From NCBI RefSeq assembly GCF_002879885.1, contig NZ_PNYA01000001.1, positions 1 through 64,000 on the forward strand: DNA of 64,000 nt, given 5' to 3'. Shown here in pieces: positions 25,230 to 33,902 of this stretch. Positions within the stretch are counted from its first letter, which is position 1. Each line of letters opens with the position of its first letter. The DNA comes from Trinickia dabaoshanensis (GTDB lineage: Bacteria; Pseudomonadota; Gammaproteobacteria; Burkholderiales; Burkholderiaceae). The position numbers and the translations under genes are program-made. The notes below the pieces were generated by a model that was not told where the DNA came from, did not search any database, and saw nothing but the letters and a program-made list of their open reading frames with translations.

Positions 25230-26198
25230 TTAGGCCGACTCGGGCCCCACCTTGCGCTGCCGCCATAGGCACAGCAGGTCGCACGCGACATGCGCCGCCG
25301 CGATCGACGTGATGTCCGCATGGTCGTAGGCCGGTGCGACTTCCACCACATCGGCGCCGACGATATCGAATCGCCCGAGCGCGCGCACGATCGCGAGCGC
25401 TTGCGCCGACGATACCCCCCCGGCCACGGGCGTGCCCGTGCCCGGCGCGAATGCGGGATCGAGACAGTCGATATCGAACGTCAAATAGACGGGCCGCTCC
25501 CCCACCACCGCCCCGATCCGCTCGACGGCAGCGCGCGTGCCGTGCTCGTGTATCCAAGGCGCATCGAGCACATGCATGCCCATGAAGTCGTCGTTCCATG
25601 TGCGGATGCCGATTTGCACCGACGCGGCCGGATCGATCAGCCCGTCTTTCACGGCCTTGTAAAACATCGTGCCGTGATTGAGGCTGTCCGGCTCATCGTC
25701 GGGCCAGGTATCGCAATGGGCGTCGAAATGAATCAGCGAAAGCGGCGCGCCGTATCGCTCGGCGTGCGCGATCAATAGCGGATAGGTGACGAAGTGATCG
25801 CCGCCGAACGTCAGCATCTTCGCGCCGCTGCGCAAGATCGTGCGCGCATGCTCGACGATGGCCGGTTTGATGGTGAGCGGATTATGCGCATCGAGCCAGC
25901 AATCGCCGTAATCGATGACGGCCAGATCGTCGAACGGATCGAAGCCCCACGGGTACGGCTTCAATTCCGCGAGTTGCACGCTCGCGGCGCGTATGGCGGC
26001 GGGTCCCAGGCGCGCGCCCGAGCGGAAAGTCGTCGCCAAGTCGAGCGGGATGCCCGATACCGCCACGTCGACACCGGCGAGCTCGCGCGTATAGCGCCGT
26101 CGCATGAACGAGAGCACACCTGCGTAGGTGTTTTCGACCGAAGAGCCGTGAAGTGAAGAACGGCGAATGGCGCCGTCGCCGTAAACCGGATCCGTCAT
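25230..26198 (-). CDS. speB: Agmatinase or related ureohydrolase
   Basis: This is a 322-residue arginase-fold enzyme with all manganese-binding motifs: GGDHFVTYPL, HFDAHCDT and TFDIDCLDPAFAPGTGTP. The sequence is of the agmatinase/guanidinobutyrase type rather than arginase. Agmatinase converts agmatine to putrescine and urea, which suits the putrescine catabolic genes 1-4 kb away on the other strand. Guanidinobutyrase activity cannot be excluded. It lies 20 bp after the aldehyde dehydrogenase remnant on the same strand, with which it may once have formed an operon. Confidence 0.9.
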   Translation of the reverse strand: MTDPVYGDGAIRRSSLHGSSVENTYAGVLSFMRRRYTRELAGVDVAVSGIPLDLATTFRSGARLGPAAIRAASVQLAELKPYPWGFDPFDDLAVIDYGDCWLDAHNPLTIKPAIVEHARTILRSGAKMLTFGGDHFVTYPLLIAHAERYGAPLSLIHFDAHCDTWPDDEPDSLNHGTMFYKAVKDGLIDPAASVQIGIRTWNDDFMGMHVLDAPWIHEHGTRAAVERIGAVVGERPVYLTFDIDCLDPAFAPGTGTPVAGGVSSAQALAIVRALGRFDIVGADVVEVAPAYDHADITSIAAAHVACDLLCLWRQRKVGPESA

Positions 26199-26218
26199 GA
26201 GAGAAACCTGATAAACGT

Positions 26219-26582
26219 TTAATGCAGCCTAATGAGCGTGGACTTGAGCTCGGTGTACTTGTCGAGCGCGTGCAACGACTTGTCGCGCCCGTTGCCCGAT
26301 TGACGATAGCCGCCGAACGGAAAGTTCATATCCCCGCCCTCATCGTAACAGTTGACCCACACCGTGCCCGCGCGCAAACGGCGCGACACCTCGTGCGACG
26401 TTGCCGGTCCATACGGCCGCGGCCAAACCGTATTCGGTATCGTTGGCGATGCTCACGGCCTCGTCCACGTCATCGAACGAAACCACCGATAAAACCGGGC
26501 CGAAAATCTCTGCGCGAGCGATTCGCGCATGGGGGCGCTTCACATCGAAAATGGTTGGTTCGATGTACAACCCGCCCGGCAT
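26219..26582 (-). pseudogene. 3' remnant of an aldehyde dehydrogenase gene (PuuC/KauB-like), frameshifted
   Basis: The fragment encodes only the last quarter of an aldehyde dehydrogenase: GGLYIEPTIFDV, EIFGPVLSVVSFDDVDEAVS and YGLAAAVWTGN in one frame. After a frameshift near 26395-26405 it continues as SRRLRAGTVWVNCYD, MNFPFGGYRQSGNGRDKSLH and ALDKYTELKS to the stop. The catalytic glutamate and cysteine regions are missing, so it cannot be active. The ending resembles dehydrogenases that oxidise gamma-glutamyl-aminobutyraldehyde or aminobutyraldehyde, matching the adjacent polyamine genes. Confidence 0.85.
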
Positions 26583-27255
26583 CCTAACTATCTCGAAAAT
26601 CGGGCCATCGCGAGCCGCTGTGGAACATTCTAATCACACCGCGAGAGTCGAGGATGCGCGAGCGCGCATGAAACGCGTCGGTCCAACCGCAGACGGTGTC
26701 GCAAGGCGAAACGGCAAATGCACGACGCATGCATTGCGCGTGAAACGGTGCCCGATCCGCTCGAAAGGGATTGACGGCACGCTTGGCTGATATATGCTGA
26801 CAGGTAGTTGTACCCTCAATGTCACCGAATCGAGTCATATCGTGAGAGTCCGAGGCCCTTTGGTTAGATGGAACCGCAAGCAGGTCGCGAATCGCATTCG
26901 CGCCGGCCGCGCCATCGCCGACGGCAGCAACGGCCCGCTTGCGTTCCGCCGGTTTCTGTCCGTCTTCACGATCCTGTCACGCCGCTGCGTCCGCCGTCAC
27001 AACGTCACGTCCGCACGCGCCTATATCGCCGTCCATCTCGACGACGTCGCCTCGCTGCTGCCGTAGCGCCTCTCTGCCGCTGCTCATCCATTCGAATCGT
27101 CTTCGGCGCCGCCTGTGCGCTTGGTTTATCGCGTCTATCGCGAGGCCCACGCTCGTTTAGGGTTTGCCGGACGAAATCGTGCTCGACCGTACGCGACGCT
27201 CGCGTCCGCCATCGCGCTCGAGCATCCGCCGTCCAATCAGAACAATTAATTAGTT
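26583..27255. other. Apparently decayed intergenic region, no supported gene
   Basis: This is 673 bp between the aldehyde dehydrogenase remnant and puuD. Parts look less GC-rich than the flanks (for example TGATATATGCTGACAGG near 26787). One plus-strand frame from 26794 is interrupted by a single TAG at 27064-27066 and continues to about 27249 (VRLVYRVYREAHARLGFAG); I recognise no family in it. The last 15 bp before puuD are AT-rich. It is best read as leftovers of a deletion that also removed most of the dehydrogenase gene. Confidence 0.5.
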
Positions 27256-28026
27256 ATGCTAAGTAAACCAATCGTTGGCGTCACGGCCGACTCTACGGAA
27301 ATCGGCATGCATCGCGCGCAGGTCGTCGGCGACAAGTACCTCATGGCGGTCGTCGAGGGCGCCGGCGCGCTCGCGCTTGCCGTTCCGGCGCTCGGCGCAC
27401 GCCAGCCGGTGCTTGCGCTGCTACAGGCGCTCGACGGCCTGCTCTTCACGGGCAGCCATTCCAACGTCGAACCGCGCCACTACGGCGGCGCGCCGAGCAT
27501 CTCGGGCACCTTGCACGATCCCGATCGCGACGCCACGACGTTGCCGCTCATGCTCGCCGCCATCGAACATGGCGTGCCGGTGCTCGCGATTTGCCGCGGA
27601 TTCCAAGAAATGAACGTCGCGCTAGGCGGCACGCTGCATCAAAGCGTGCATGAAGTGCCCGGTCACGACGACCATCGCGAGACCCCCACCGATCCGATCG
27701 ACGTCCAGTACGGCCCCGCACATTGCGTCCGGCTTTACGCGGGCGGCCTATTGCATTCGCTGAGCGGCGCGAGCGCCGAAGTTCGCGTGAATTCGCTGCA
27801 TGCACAGGGCATCGACACACTCGCGCCGTCGCTCGCGGTCGAGGCCGTCGCGCCCGACGGGCTCATCGAGGCCGCGCGCGTGCGGGAGGCGCGCGCGTTC
27901 GCACTCGGCGTGCAATGGCATCCCGAATGGCGGCATTCAAGTGATCCCCTTTCCCGCGAGATCTTTCGTGCGTTCGGCGCGGCCTGCCGGGCCCGGCGCG
28001 CGGCGCGCTCGAACGCGCACGCCTAA
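27256..28026 (+). CDS. puuD: Gamma-glutamyl-gamma-aminobutyrate hydrolase (class I amidotransferase fold)
   Basis: This is a 256-residue PuuD/peptidase C26 protein. The nucleophile cysteine lies in VLAICRGFQEMNVALGG and the catalytic His-Glu in GVQWHPEW. GVTADSTEIGMHRAQVVGDKY is a typical opening. PuuD releases GABA and glutamate from gamma-glutamyl-GABA, the last step of the glutamylated putrescine pathway. It is 45 bp upstream of puuA. No ribosome site is obvious before the ATG. The last 15 residues are a basic alanine/arginine tail. Confidence 0.92.
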   Translation: MLSKPIVGVTADSTEIGMHRAQVVGDKYLMAVVEGAGALALAVPALGARQPVLALLQALDGLLFTGSHSNVEPRHYGGAPSISGTLHDPDRDATTLPLMLAAIEHGVPVLAICRGFQEMNVALGGTLHQSVHEVPGHDDHRETPTDPIDVQYGPAHCVRLYAGGLLHSLSGASAEVRVNSLHAQGIDTLAPSLAVEAVAPDGLIEAARVREARAFALGVQWHPEWRHSSDPLSREIFRAFGAACRARRAARSNAHA

Positions 28027-28071
28027 ACGCACGGCATCCGCCCCTACCCATTACACCGAACGAGGACTCTC

Positions 28072-29406
28072 ATGGTCGAGATCGACGAATTTCTCAAGAA
28101 GCATCGCATCACCGAGATCGAGGCGATCATTCCGGATATGGCCGGTATCGCGCGCGGCAAGATCATTCCGCGCAGCAAGTTCGAATCGGGCGAATCCATG
28201 CGTCTGCCGCAGGCGGTCATGATTCAGACCGTCACCGGCGAATACCCCGACGACGGCGGTTTGACCGGCGTCACCGATCCCGACATGGTTTGCGTGCCCG
28301 ATGCCTCGACGATCCGGCTCGTTCCCTGGGCCGTCGATCCCACCGCGCAAGTGATCCATGACTGCGTGCATTTCGACGGCTCGCCTGTCGAAATCTCGCC
28401 GCGCCGCGTCTTGCGCCGCGTGCTCGATCTCTATAAAGCGAAGGGCTGGAAGCCTGTCGTCGCGCCGGAACTCGAGTTCTATCTCGTCGAGATGAACAAA
28501 GATCCCGATCTGCCGTTGCAGCCGCCGATCGGCCGGACGGGACGACCCGAGACCGGGCGCCAAGCCTACTCGATCGAAGCGGTCAACGAGTTCGATCCCC
28601 TGTTCGAGGACATCTACGAGTACTGCGAGATTCAAGAACTCGAAGTCGATACGCTGATCCACGAAGTGGGCGCGGCGCAAATGGAAATCAATTTCCTGCA
28701 CGGCGATCCGCTTAATCTCGCCGACCGCGTGTTTCTGTTCAAGCGCACCGTGCGCGAGACGGCGCTGCGCCATCACATGTACGCCACGTTCATGGCCAAG
28801 CCGATGGAGGGCGAGCCGGGCTCCGCCATGCACGTGCATCAAAGCGTCGTCGATACCGAGACGGGACGAAACCTATTCACCGATCGCGACGGCGCGCCGA
28901 CCGAGATGTTCCACCAATACATCGCGGGGTTGCAGAAATACACGCCCGCGTTGATGCCGATCTTCGCGCCGTATATCAATTCGTACCGGCGTCTATCGCG
29001 CTTCATGGCCGCGCCGATCAACGTCCAGTGGGGGTACGACAACCGCACCGTGGGCTTTCGCGTGCCGCATGCCTCGCCTGCGGCGCGGCGTATCGAGAAC
29101 CGCATTCCAGGGGTGGACTGCAACCCCTACCTCGCGATCGCGGGCACGTTGGCAGCCGGGTATCTCGGCATCACGCAAAGGCTCGCGCCAACCGAGCCGC
29201 TCGCCAACGACGGCTATCGCATGCCGTATCAGTTGCCGCGCAATCTCGAGGAAGGCCTCACGCTGATGGCGGCATCCGAGCCGCTCGCCTCGATCCTCGG
29301 GGAAGCGTTCGTCAAGTCCTACCTTGCGCTGAAAGAAACCGAATACGACGCGTTCTTCCGTGTGATCAGCTCTTGGGAGCGCAAGCATCTATTGCTGCAT
29401 GTTTGA
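28072..29406 (+). CDS. puuA: Gamma-glutamylputrescine synthetase (glutamine-synthetase family)
   Basis: This 444-residue GS-III-like enzyme has metal- and ATP-site motifs APELEFYLVE, EVGAAQMEINFLHGDPL, GSAMHVHQSVVD, NSYRRLSRFMAAPINVQWG and DCNPYLAIAGTLAAGYLG. It lacks the adenylylation tail of true glutamine synthetase. It ligates glutamate to putrescine. Operon order puuD-puuA-spuC supports polyamine use; related SpuI/GlnA3-type polyamine ligases are an alternative. AACGAGGACTCTC precedes the ATG. Confidence 0.92.
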   Translation: MVEIDEFLKKHRITEIEAIIPDMAGIARGKIIPRSKFESGESMRLPQAVMIQTVTGEYPDDGGLTGVTDPDMVCVPDASTIRLVPWAVDPTAQVIHDCVHFDGSPVEISPRRVLRRVLDLYKAKGWKPVVAPELEFYLVEMNKDPDLPLQPPIGRTGRPETGRQAYSIEAVNEFDPLFEDIYEYCEIQELEVDTLIHEVGAAQMEINFLHGDPLNLADRVFLFKRTVRETALRHHMYATFMAKPMEGEPGSAMHVHQSVVDTETGRNLFTDRDGAPTEMFHQYIAGLQKYTPALMPIFAPYINSYRRLSRFMAAPINVQWGYDNRTVGFRVPHASPAARRIENRIPGVDCNPYLAIAGTLAAGYLGITQRLAPTEPLANDGYRMPYQLPRNLEEGLTLMAASEPLASILGEAFVKSYLALKETEYDAFFRVISSWERKHLLLHV

Positions 29407-29439
29407 ACCGCACCTATCTCTCGTTTGCCTGGAGGCTAC

Positions 29440-30855
29440 ATGAATCACGATTTCGATCCGTTCACCGCCACGGTCCAAGAAAGCGCCCCCGCCCCCACCA
29501 CCGCCGACTATCGCGCGCTCGACGCCGCTCATCATCTGCATCCGTTTTCCGACATGGGCGCACTGAACCGAGCCGGTAGCCGCGTGATCGTCAAGGCCGA
29601 CGGCGTCTACCTCTGGGACTCGGACGGCAACCGCATCATCGACGGCATGGCGGGTCTTTGGTGCGTCAACGTCGGCTACGGCCGCCAAGAGCTGGCGCAG
29701 GCGGCTTATCGGCAACTGCGCGAATTGCCCTACTACAACACGTTCTTCAAGACGACGCATCCGCCCGTCATCGCCTTGTCCGCGCGGCTAGCGGCACTCA
29801 CGCCCGCGCCGTTCAAACACTTCTTTTACTGCAACAGCGGCTCGGAAGGCAACGACACGGCCTTGCGCATCGTCTACCGTTACTGGGCGGCGCAGGGCAA
29901 GGCATCGAAAAAATACGTCATCGCGCGCAAGAACGGCTATCACGGTTCGACGATCGCCGGTGCCACGCTCGGCGGCATGGACTCCATGCACGAGCAAATG
30001 CCCTCGAAGGTCGAGCACATCGTGCACATCGATCAGCCCTACTTTTTCGGCGAAGCACCGGCGCAGCTCTCGCCCGAAGCGTTCGGGCTCGAGCGCGCGC
30101 GTCAACTCGAAGCGAAGATCCTCGAGTTGGGGCCCGACAACGTCGCGGCCTTCGTCGCCGAGCCGTTTCAGGGCGCGGGGGGCGTCATCTTTCCGCCGTC
30201 GACGTACTGGCCGGAGATCGAACGCATCTGCCGCCGGTACGATGTGCTGCTCGTTGCCGATGAAGTGATCGGCGGGTTCGGGCGCACCGGGAAATGGTTC
30301 TCGCATCAGCATTTCGGTTTCGAGCCCGACCTGCTCACGCTCGCCAAAGGACTGACGAGCGGCTACGTGCCGATGGGCGCGGTCGCGGTGCATGAGCGCG
30401 TCGCTGCGCCGATCGTCGAGAACGGCGAATTCAACCACGGACACACGTACTCGGGCCACCCCGTCGCAGCCGCGGTTGCCGTCGCCAATCTCACGCTGCT
30501 GCGCGACGAAGGCATCGTCGAGCGCGTCGAGCACGACACCGGCCCCTACTTTCAATCGAGCTTGCGCGAGGCGTTCGGCCATCACCCGCGCATCGGCGAA
30601 GTGGCAGGAGCGGGACTCGTCGCGGGCATCCAACTCGCGCAGTCGCCGCGCGAGCGAACGCGCTTCGCCAACGGAAGCGACATCGCGCTCGCCTGCCGCG
30701 ACCGCGCGTTCAACGGTAATTTGATCATGCGCGCGTCGGGCGACCGTTTGATCCTCTCGCCGCCGCTCGTCGTCTCGCACGCCGAAATCGACGAGATCGT
30801 CGACAAGGCGAAGCACGCGATCGATGCGACATTGCGGCAATTCGGGCTGTTATGA
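29440..30855 (+). CDS. spuC: Putrescine-pyruvate-type class III aminotransferase
   Basis: This is a 471-residue PLP-dependent omega-aminotransferase. The PLP motifs are YYCNSGSEGNDTALR-like (FFYCNSGSEGNDTALRIV), DEVIGGFGRTGKWF and the Schiff-base lysine in TLAKGLTSGYVPMGA. The start is 4 bp after GGAGG, so the in-frame codon 15 bp upstream was rejected. SpuC-type enzymes move the amino group of putrescine to pyruvate, giving 4-aminobutanal, which then needs an aldehyde dehydrogenase. That enzyme survives here only as a remnant. Other omega-amino donors are possible. Confidence 0.88.
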   Translation: MNHDFDPFTATVQESAPAPTTADYRALDAAHHLHPFSDMGALNRAGSRVIVKADGVYLWDSDGNRIIDGMAGLWCVNVGYGRQELAQAAYRQLRELPYYNTFFKTTHPPVIALSARLAALTPAPFKHFFYCNSGSEGNDTALRIVYRYWAAQGKASKKYVIARKNGYHGSTIAGATLGGMDSMHEQMPSKVEHIVHIDQPYFFGEAPAQLSPEAFGLERARQLEAKILELGPDNVAAFVAEPFQGAGGVIFPPSTYWPEIERICRRYDVLLVADEVIGGFGRTGKWFSHQHFGFEPDLLTLAKGLTSGYVPMGAVAVHERVAAPIVENGEFNHGHTYSGHPVAAAVAVANLTLLRDEGIVERVEHDTGPYFQSSLREAFGHHPRIGEVAGAGLVAGIQLAQSPRERTRFANGSDIALACRDRAFNGNLIMRASGDRLILSPPLVVSHAEIDEIVDKAKHAIDATLRQFGLL

Positions 30856-30901
30856 GCCGCGAGGACGGGTGCACCGGATGCGGACGCACGGGCGCCTTCG
30901 G

Positions 30902-32245
30902 CTACGTGGGACGCCCCTCGTCGAGCCGGCGTGCGAGTTCGCGCAAGCCGTCCGAGACGGCGACCGGGTAAGGCTCGTCCGCGTCCAACGAACGCTGCGC
31001 GCTCGGTAGCCCCCGTAACTGGCGGCGGGCATGTTCGCGCGCGCACTGCAGCGTCACCGGCCCGTCGCAGCGTACGCCGCCTCGCATGACCGCCTCGAGC
31101 AGCGGCTCGCCATCGCGCCGCTCGCGCGCGAGCGTGACCCAATCGCCCGCCATGACGCCGTTCGCCCCCCAGAGCCGATAGACAGCCTTGCGTCCGGGCC
31201 ACGTCGCCTTGCCCTCTGAACGCTTGCGGCGCGGCTCGCCGGCATATTCCACGAGCTTGTAGGCGCAATCGAGATAAGGCGCGTCGGCCGATGTGTTCAT
31301 TCGCGTGCCTACCCCGAACCCGTCGATAGGCGCTTGCTCGGCGGTTAGTTGGCGCAAGCGGTAATCGTCGAGGTTCCCGCTCGCGAAGATCGTCACGGCG
31401 GCAAGACCGCCGTCGTCGAGGATGCGGCGTACTCGCCTCGCATGTTCGCCCAGATCGCCGCTGTCCAGACGCACGCCGTGAATCGCGATGCCCTCGCGAG
31501 CGAGCAGCGGCGCCAGCGCCACGACCTTGCGCGCCGCCGCCTCGGTGTCGTACGTATCGAGCAGCAGCGTCGTGTTGGCCGGTTGCGAACGGGCGAACGC
31601 TTCGAAGGCGAGCGCTTCATCCGTATAGGCTTGGACATAAGAATGCGCCATCGTCCCGTACACGGGGATGTCGAACGCGAGCCCCGCCGCAACCGTCGCC
31701 GTGCCGCCGAACCCAGCCAGATACGCGGCGCGCGCCGAAAGCAACGCGGCCTCCGCCCCGTGCGCACGCCTCAGGCCGAAGTCGACGAGCAACTTATCGG
31801 GCGCCGCCAGCACGCAACGCGCGGCCTTGCTGGCCACGACGGTTTCGAAATGGGCCAAGTTCATCACACGGCTTTCCACGAACTGCGCCTCGCGCATCGG
31901 CGCCGTGATGCGGATCATCGGTTCGTCCGGGAAAAACACCGTGCCTTCGGGCAGCGCATCGACGTCGCCCGTAAAGCGCAGATGTTCGAGCGAACGAAGG
32001 AACGGCACGGAGAAACGTCCCGTCTTGGAGAGCGCGGACAACTCGTCGGGCGAAAAGCGCAATCGCTGCAAATAGTCGAGGACTTGTTCGAGACCGGCCG
32101 CCATCAAGAAACCGCGGTGAAGCGGCAGCGCGCGCACGAACAGTTCGAACGACGCCGTTTCGTTCACGCCGGCATCGAAATACGCCTGCAGCATCGTCAG
32201 TTCGTATAGATCGGTCAAAAGCGCCGTGCCGGGCGAGTACTTCAT
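30902..32245 (-). CDS. pncB: Nicotinate phosphoribosyltransferase
   Basis: This is a 447-residue NAPRTase. TDLYELTMLQAYFDAG at the start is a strong family signature; the conserved phosphorylatable histidine region is YGTMAHSYVQAY, and the PRPP-site region is HGVRLDSGDL with FGVGTRMNTS. It makes nicotinate mononucleotide for NAD salvage. The ATG overlaps the stop of the PolX-like gene by 4 bp. It is the third gene of the zinc ribbon-PolX remnant-pncB operon under an FNR-type promoter, so it may be an extra copy serving NAD maintenance in anoxia. Confidence 0.95.
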   Translation of the reverse strand: MKYSPGTALLTDLYELTMLQAYFDAGVNETASFELFVRALPLHRGFLMAAGLEQVLDYLQRLRFSPDELSALSKTGRFSVPFLRSLEHLRFTGDVDALPEGTVFFPDEPMIRITAPMREAQFVESRVMNLAHFETVVASKAARCVLAAPDKLLVDFGLRRAHGAEAALLSARAAYLAGFGGTATVAAGLAFDIPVYGTMAHSYVQAYTDEALAFEAFARSQPANTTLLLDTYDTEAAARKVVALAPLLAREGIAIHGVRLDSGDLGEHARRVRRILDDGGLAAVTIFASGNLDDYRLRQLTAEQAPIDGFGVGTRMNTSADAPYLDCAYKLVEYAGEPRRKRSEGKATWPGRKAVYRLWGANGVMAGDWVTLARERRDGEPLLEAVMRGGVRCDGPVTLQCAREHARRQLRGLPSAQRSLDADEPYPVAVSDGLRELARRLDEGRPT

Positions 32246-33150
32246 GATGGGGTGGTCTCCGCTCCACGCGTCGACGCCCGCAACAACGGCCGCAGCGCGT
32301 CGAGCCCGCGCGTGTTGACGACGTCGTTCTTTTCCAGCCAGCCGCGCCGCGCTTGGTCCACGCCGTGGCGAAGATCGTCGAATCCGAGCGTGTCGTGCGC
32401 ATCGGAATCGATCGCGATGAGCACCCCCTCGGCCTTGGCCATGCGGCAGTAGGTATCGGCCAAATCGAGCCGCTTGGGCTGCGCGTCTAGTTCAAGGCCA
32501 TACTCGTTGATCGTCAAGCCGAAACCTTGGGCGATGCGCCGCATCGCGATGTTGTGCGCCTTCGATCCCGTGAAGTACACGAGCGCCGCCTCGAAACTGT
32601 CGGGCTCGACCACCCGCAAATCGACCTGAATCCCGCTTGCGAGCACGACGCTCGATCGTGTGTCGCCTCGCGCGAGCACCTGTCGCACTTCGTCGTAACC
32701 GACGAAGCGCTCGAGGATATGCGCCTGCGTCTTTTCGCCGAAGCCGGGGACGGAGCGAATCAACCCCTGCTCGGCGGCCTCGCGCAATTGCGCGATCGTC
32801 CGCACGTGCAGCGCTTCGTACAACGCGCGTACCCGCTTGGGCCCCAGCCCCTGCACTTGCAGCAGCTCCGTGATCGCCGCCGGCATCTGTGCGCGCAAGC
32901 TCGTCAGCAACGTGCAAGTGCCGGTCGCGGCGATTTCGCGCAGTTTGCCCGCGAGGTCGTCGCCGATGCCCGCGATGCGTTTCACGTCTTCGTTTTGCTC
33001 GATCATCGCGGGCACGCTCTTGCCGAATTCGCCGACCGAGCGCGCAGCGTTCCGATAGGCCCGCACGCGGAAAGGATTGGCGCCTTGAATTTCGAGCAAG
33101 TCCGCAATCTGCTCGAACACCGACGCCATATCGGCGTTTTGCATCGGCAT
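32242..33150 (-). CDS. PolX-related protein with two internal in-frame deletions
   Basis: The protein has 302 residues against about 570 for bacterial PolX. Residues 8-145 are the helix-hairpin-helix lyase and fingers part (FEQIADLLEIQGANPFRVRA, GIGDDLAGKLREIA, SVPGFGEKTQAHIL). At about 146 it jumps to the late palm region (RFVGYDEVRQVLARGDTRSS, FTGSKAHNIAMRRIA), missing the segment with the GS...DxD catalytic aspartates. At about 218 (NEYG/LELDAQPKRLDL) it jumps again into the last 80 residues of the PHP domain (GVLIAIDSDAHDTLGFDDLRHG). Polymerase activity should be lost and the PHP nuclease site is incomplete. The frame is kept throughout and coupled to pncB, so a DNA-binding relic or a repurposed protein is possible. 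Confidence 0.8.
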   Translation of the reverse strand: MPMQNADMASVFEQIADLLEIQGANPFRVRAYRNAARSVGEFGKSVPAMIEQNEDVKRIAGIGDDLAGKLREIAATGTCTLLTSLRAQMPAAITELLQVQGLGPKRVRALYEALHVRTIAQLREAAEQGLIRSVPGFGEKTQAHILERFVGYDEVRQVLARGDTRSSVVLASGIQVDLRVVEPDSFEAALVYFTGSKAHNIAMRRIAQGFGLTINEYGLELDAQPKRLDLADTYCRMAKAEGVLIAIDSDAHDTLGFDDLRHGVDQARRGWLEKNDVVNTRGLDALRPLLRASTRGAETTPS

Positions 33151-33243
33151 GATGACTCACCTCGCGCCTCAACCTCCGCGCGTTTGCGCACATTGCGCGA
33201 AACGACGTTGCGATCGAGTGTCGAGGGCAACCGCCACGCGAGC

Positions 33244-33738
33244 TCAGCGCCGCCAATGCACCCGCGCCAGGTCTTGGTCGAGGCTGTACTTGACCTCCAG
33301 CGTTCCCTGGAAAGCGGACTTCAACGCCTCGCCCAAATCGCGCGTGTAATGGACGTCCGTCGTCTCGACGACCGTCGCGCCGTCGCTCGCTTCGATCGAC
33401 ATGATGCGTTTCATCGGATGATGCGCGCGGGTTTTCGCTTCGTCGCGGCGCAATAGGTCGACGATTTCGACCTGATGCTGCGCGGCGAATTCGCCGTCGA
33501 TCGTCAGATAGCCGGCGGGCAGGCGGTCGGCCGTGCGGCGGCAGGCCATACACGCCGCCTCATGGGCATCGGCCGGACGCGGCACCCATTGCCACCGCCC
33601 GCCCGTATAGACGACGCCGCAACTCGGGCACACCGACGGTTCGTGCAACTTTCCGCGCAGCCGATAGGGATCGTGCCCGAGCCCTGGAAACACTTCGGCG
33701 TGCTCGCCCGCCTTGAATGGCCTCGTGTGATCGCTCAT
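33244..33738 (-). CDS. Zinc-ribbon protein resembling the BCAM0308 family
   Basis: This 164-residue protein begins MSDHTRPFKAGEHAEVF, 7 bp after AGGAG. A four-cysteine zinc ribbon is formed by CPSCG and CMACR (about residues 38-41 and 63-66), followed by an alpha/beta domain with KRIMSIEASDGATVVETT, reminiscent of an NMD3/Ska-type fold. I associate it from memory with the BCAM0308 family, named after a gene of the B. cenocepacia low-oxygen-activated locus. Molecular function is unknown. It is the first gene of the operon with the PolX remnant and pncB, and the FNR-type promoter lies 85 bp upstream. Confidence 0.75.
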   Translation of the reverse strand: MSDHTRPFKAGEHAEVFPGLGHDPYRLRGKLHEPSVCPSCGVVYTGGRWQWVPRPADAHEAACMACRRTADRLPAGYLTIDGEFAAQHQVEIVDLLRRDEAKTRAHHPMKRIMSIEASDGATVVETTDVHYTRDLGEALKSAFQGTLEVKYSLDQDLARVHWRR

Positions 33739-33822
33739 AGGAATGCTCCTGGTCGCTAGGGTGCGCGATATGCGCCGATGTTTGGGTGGCCGCGGGCTGC
33801 GAAACATGCGCCCGGCAAGGTC

Positions 33823-33863
33823 AGCCTATGACGCGGGCCGCGAGCCGGCTTGACTTGCGTCAA
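33823..33863 (-). promoter_or_regulatory. FNR/ANR-type promoter of the zinc ribbon-PolX remnant-pncB operon
   Basis: TTGACTTGCGTCAA lies at 33850-33863 and a -10-like TAGGCT (33823-33828, minus strand, 3 of 6) gives a start near 33816, box at about -41. Confidence 0.55.
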
Positions 33864-33902
33864 CGAAGCCCCAGCCGATGCCGCGACGATGAACGGGCGG
33901 GC

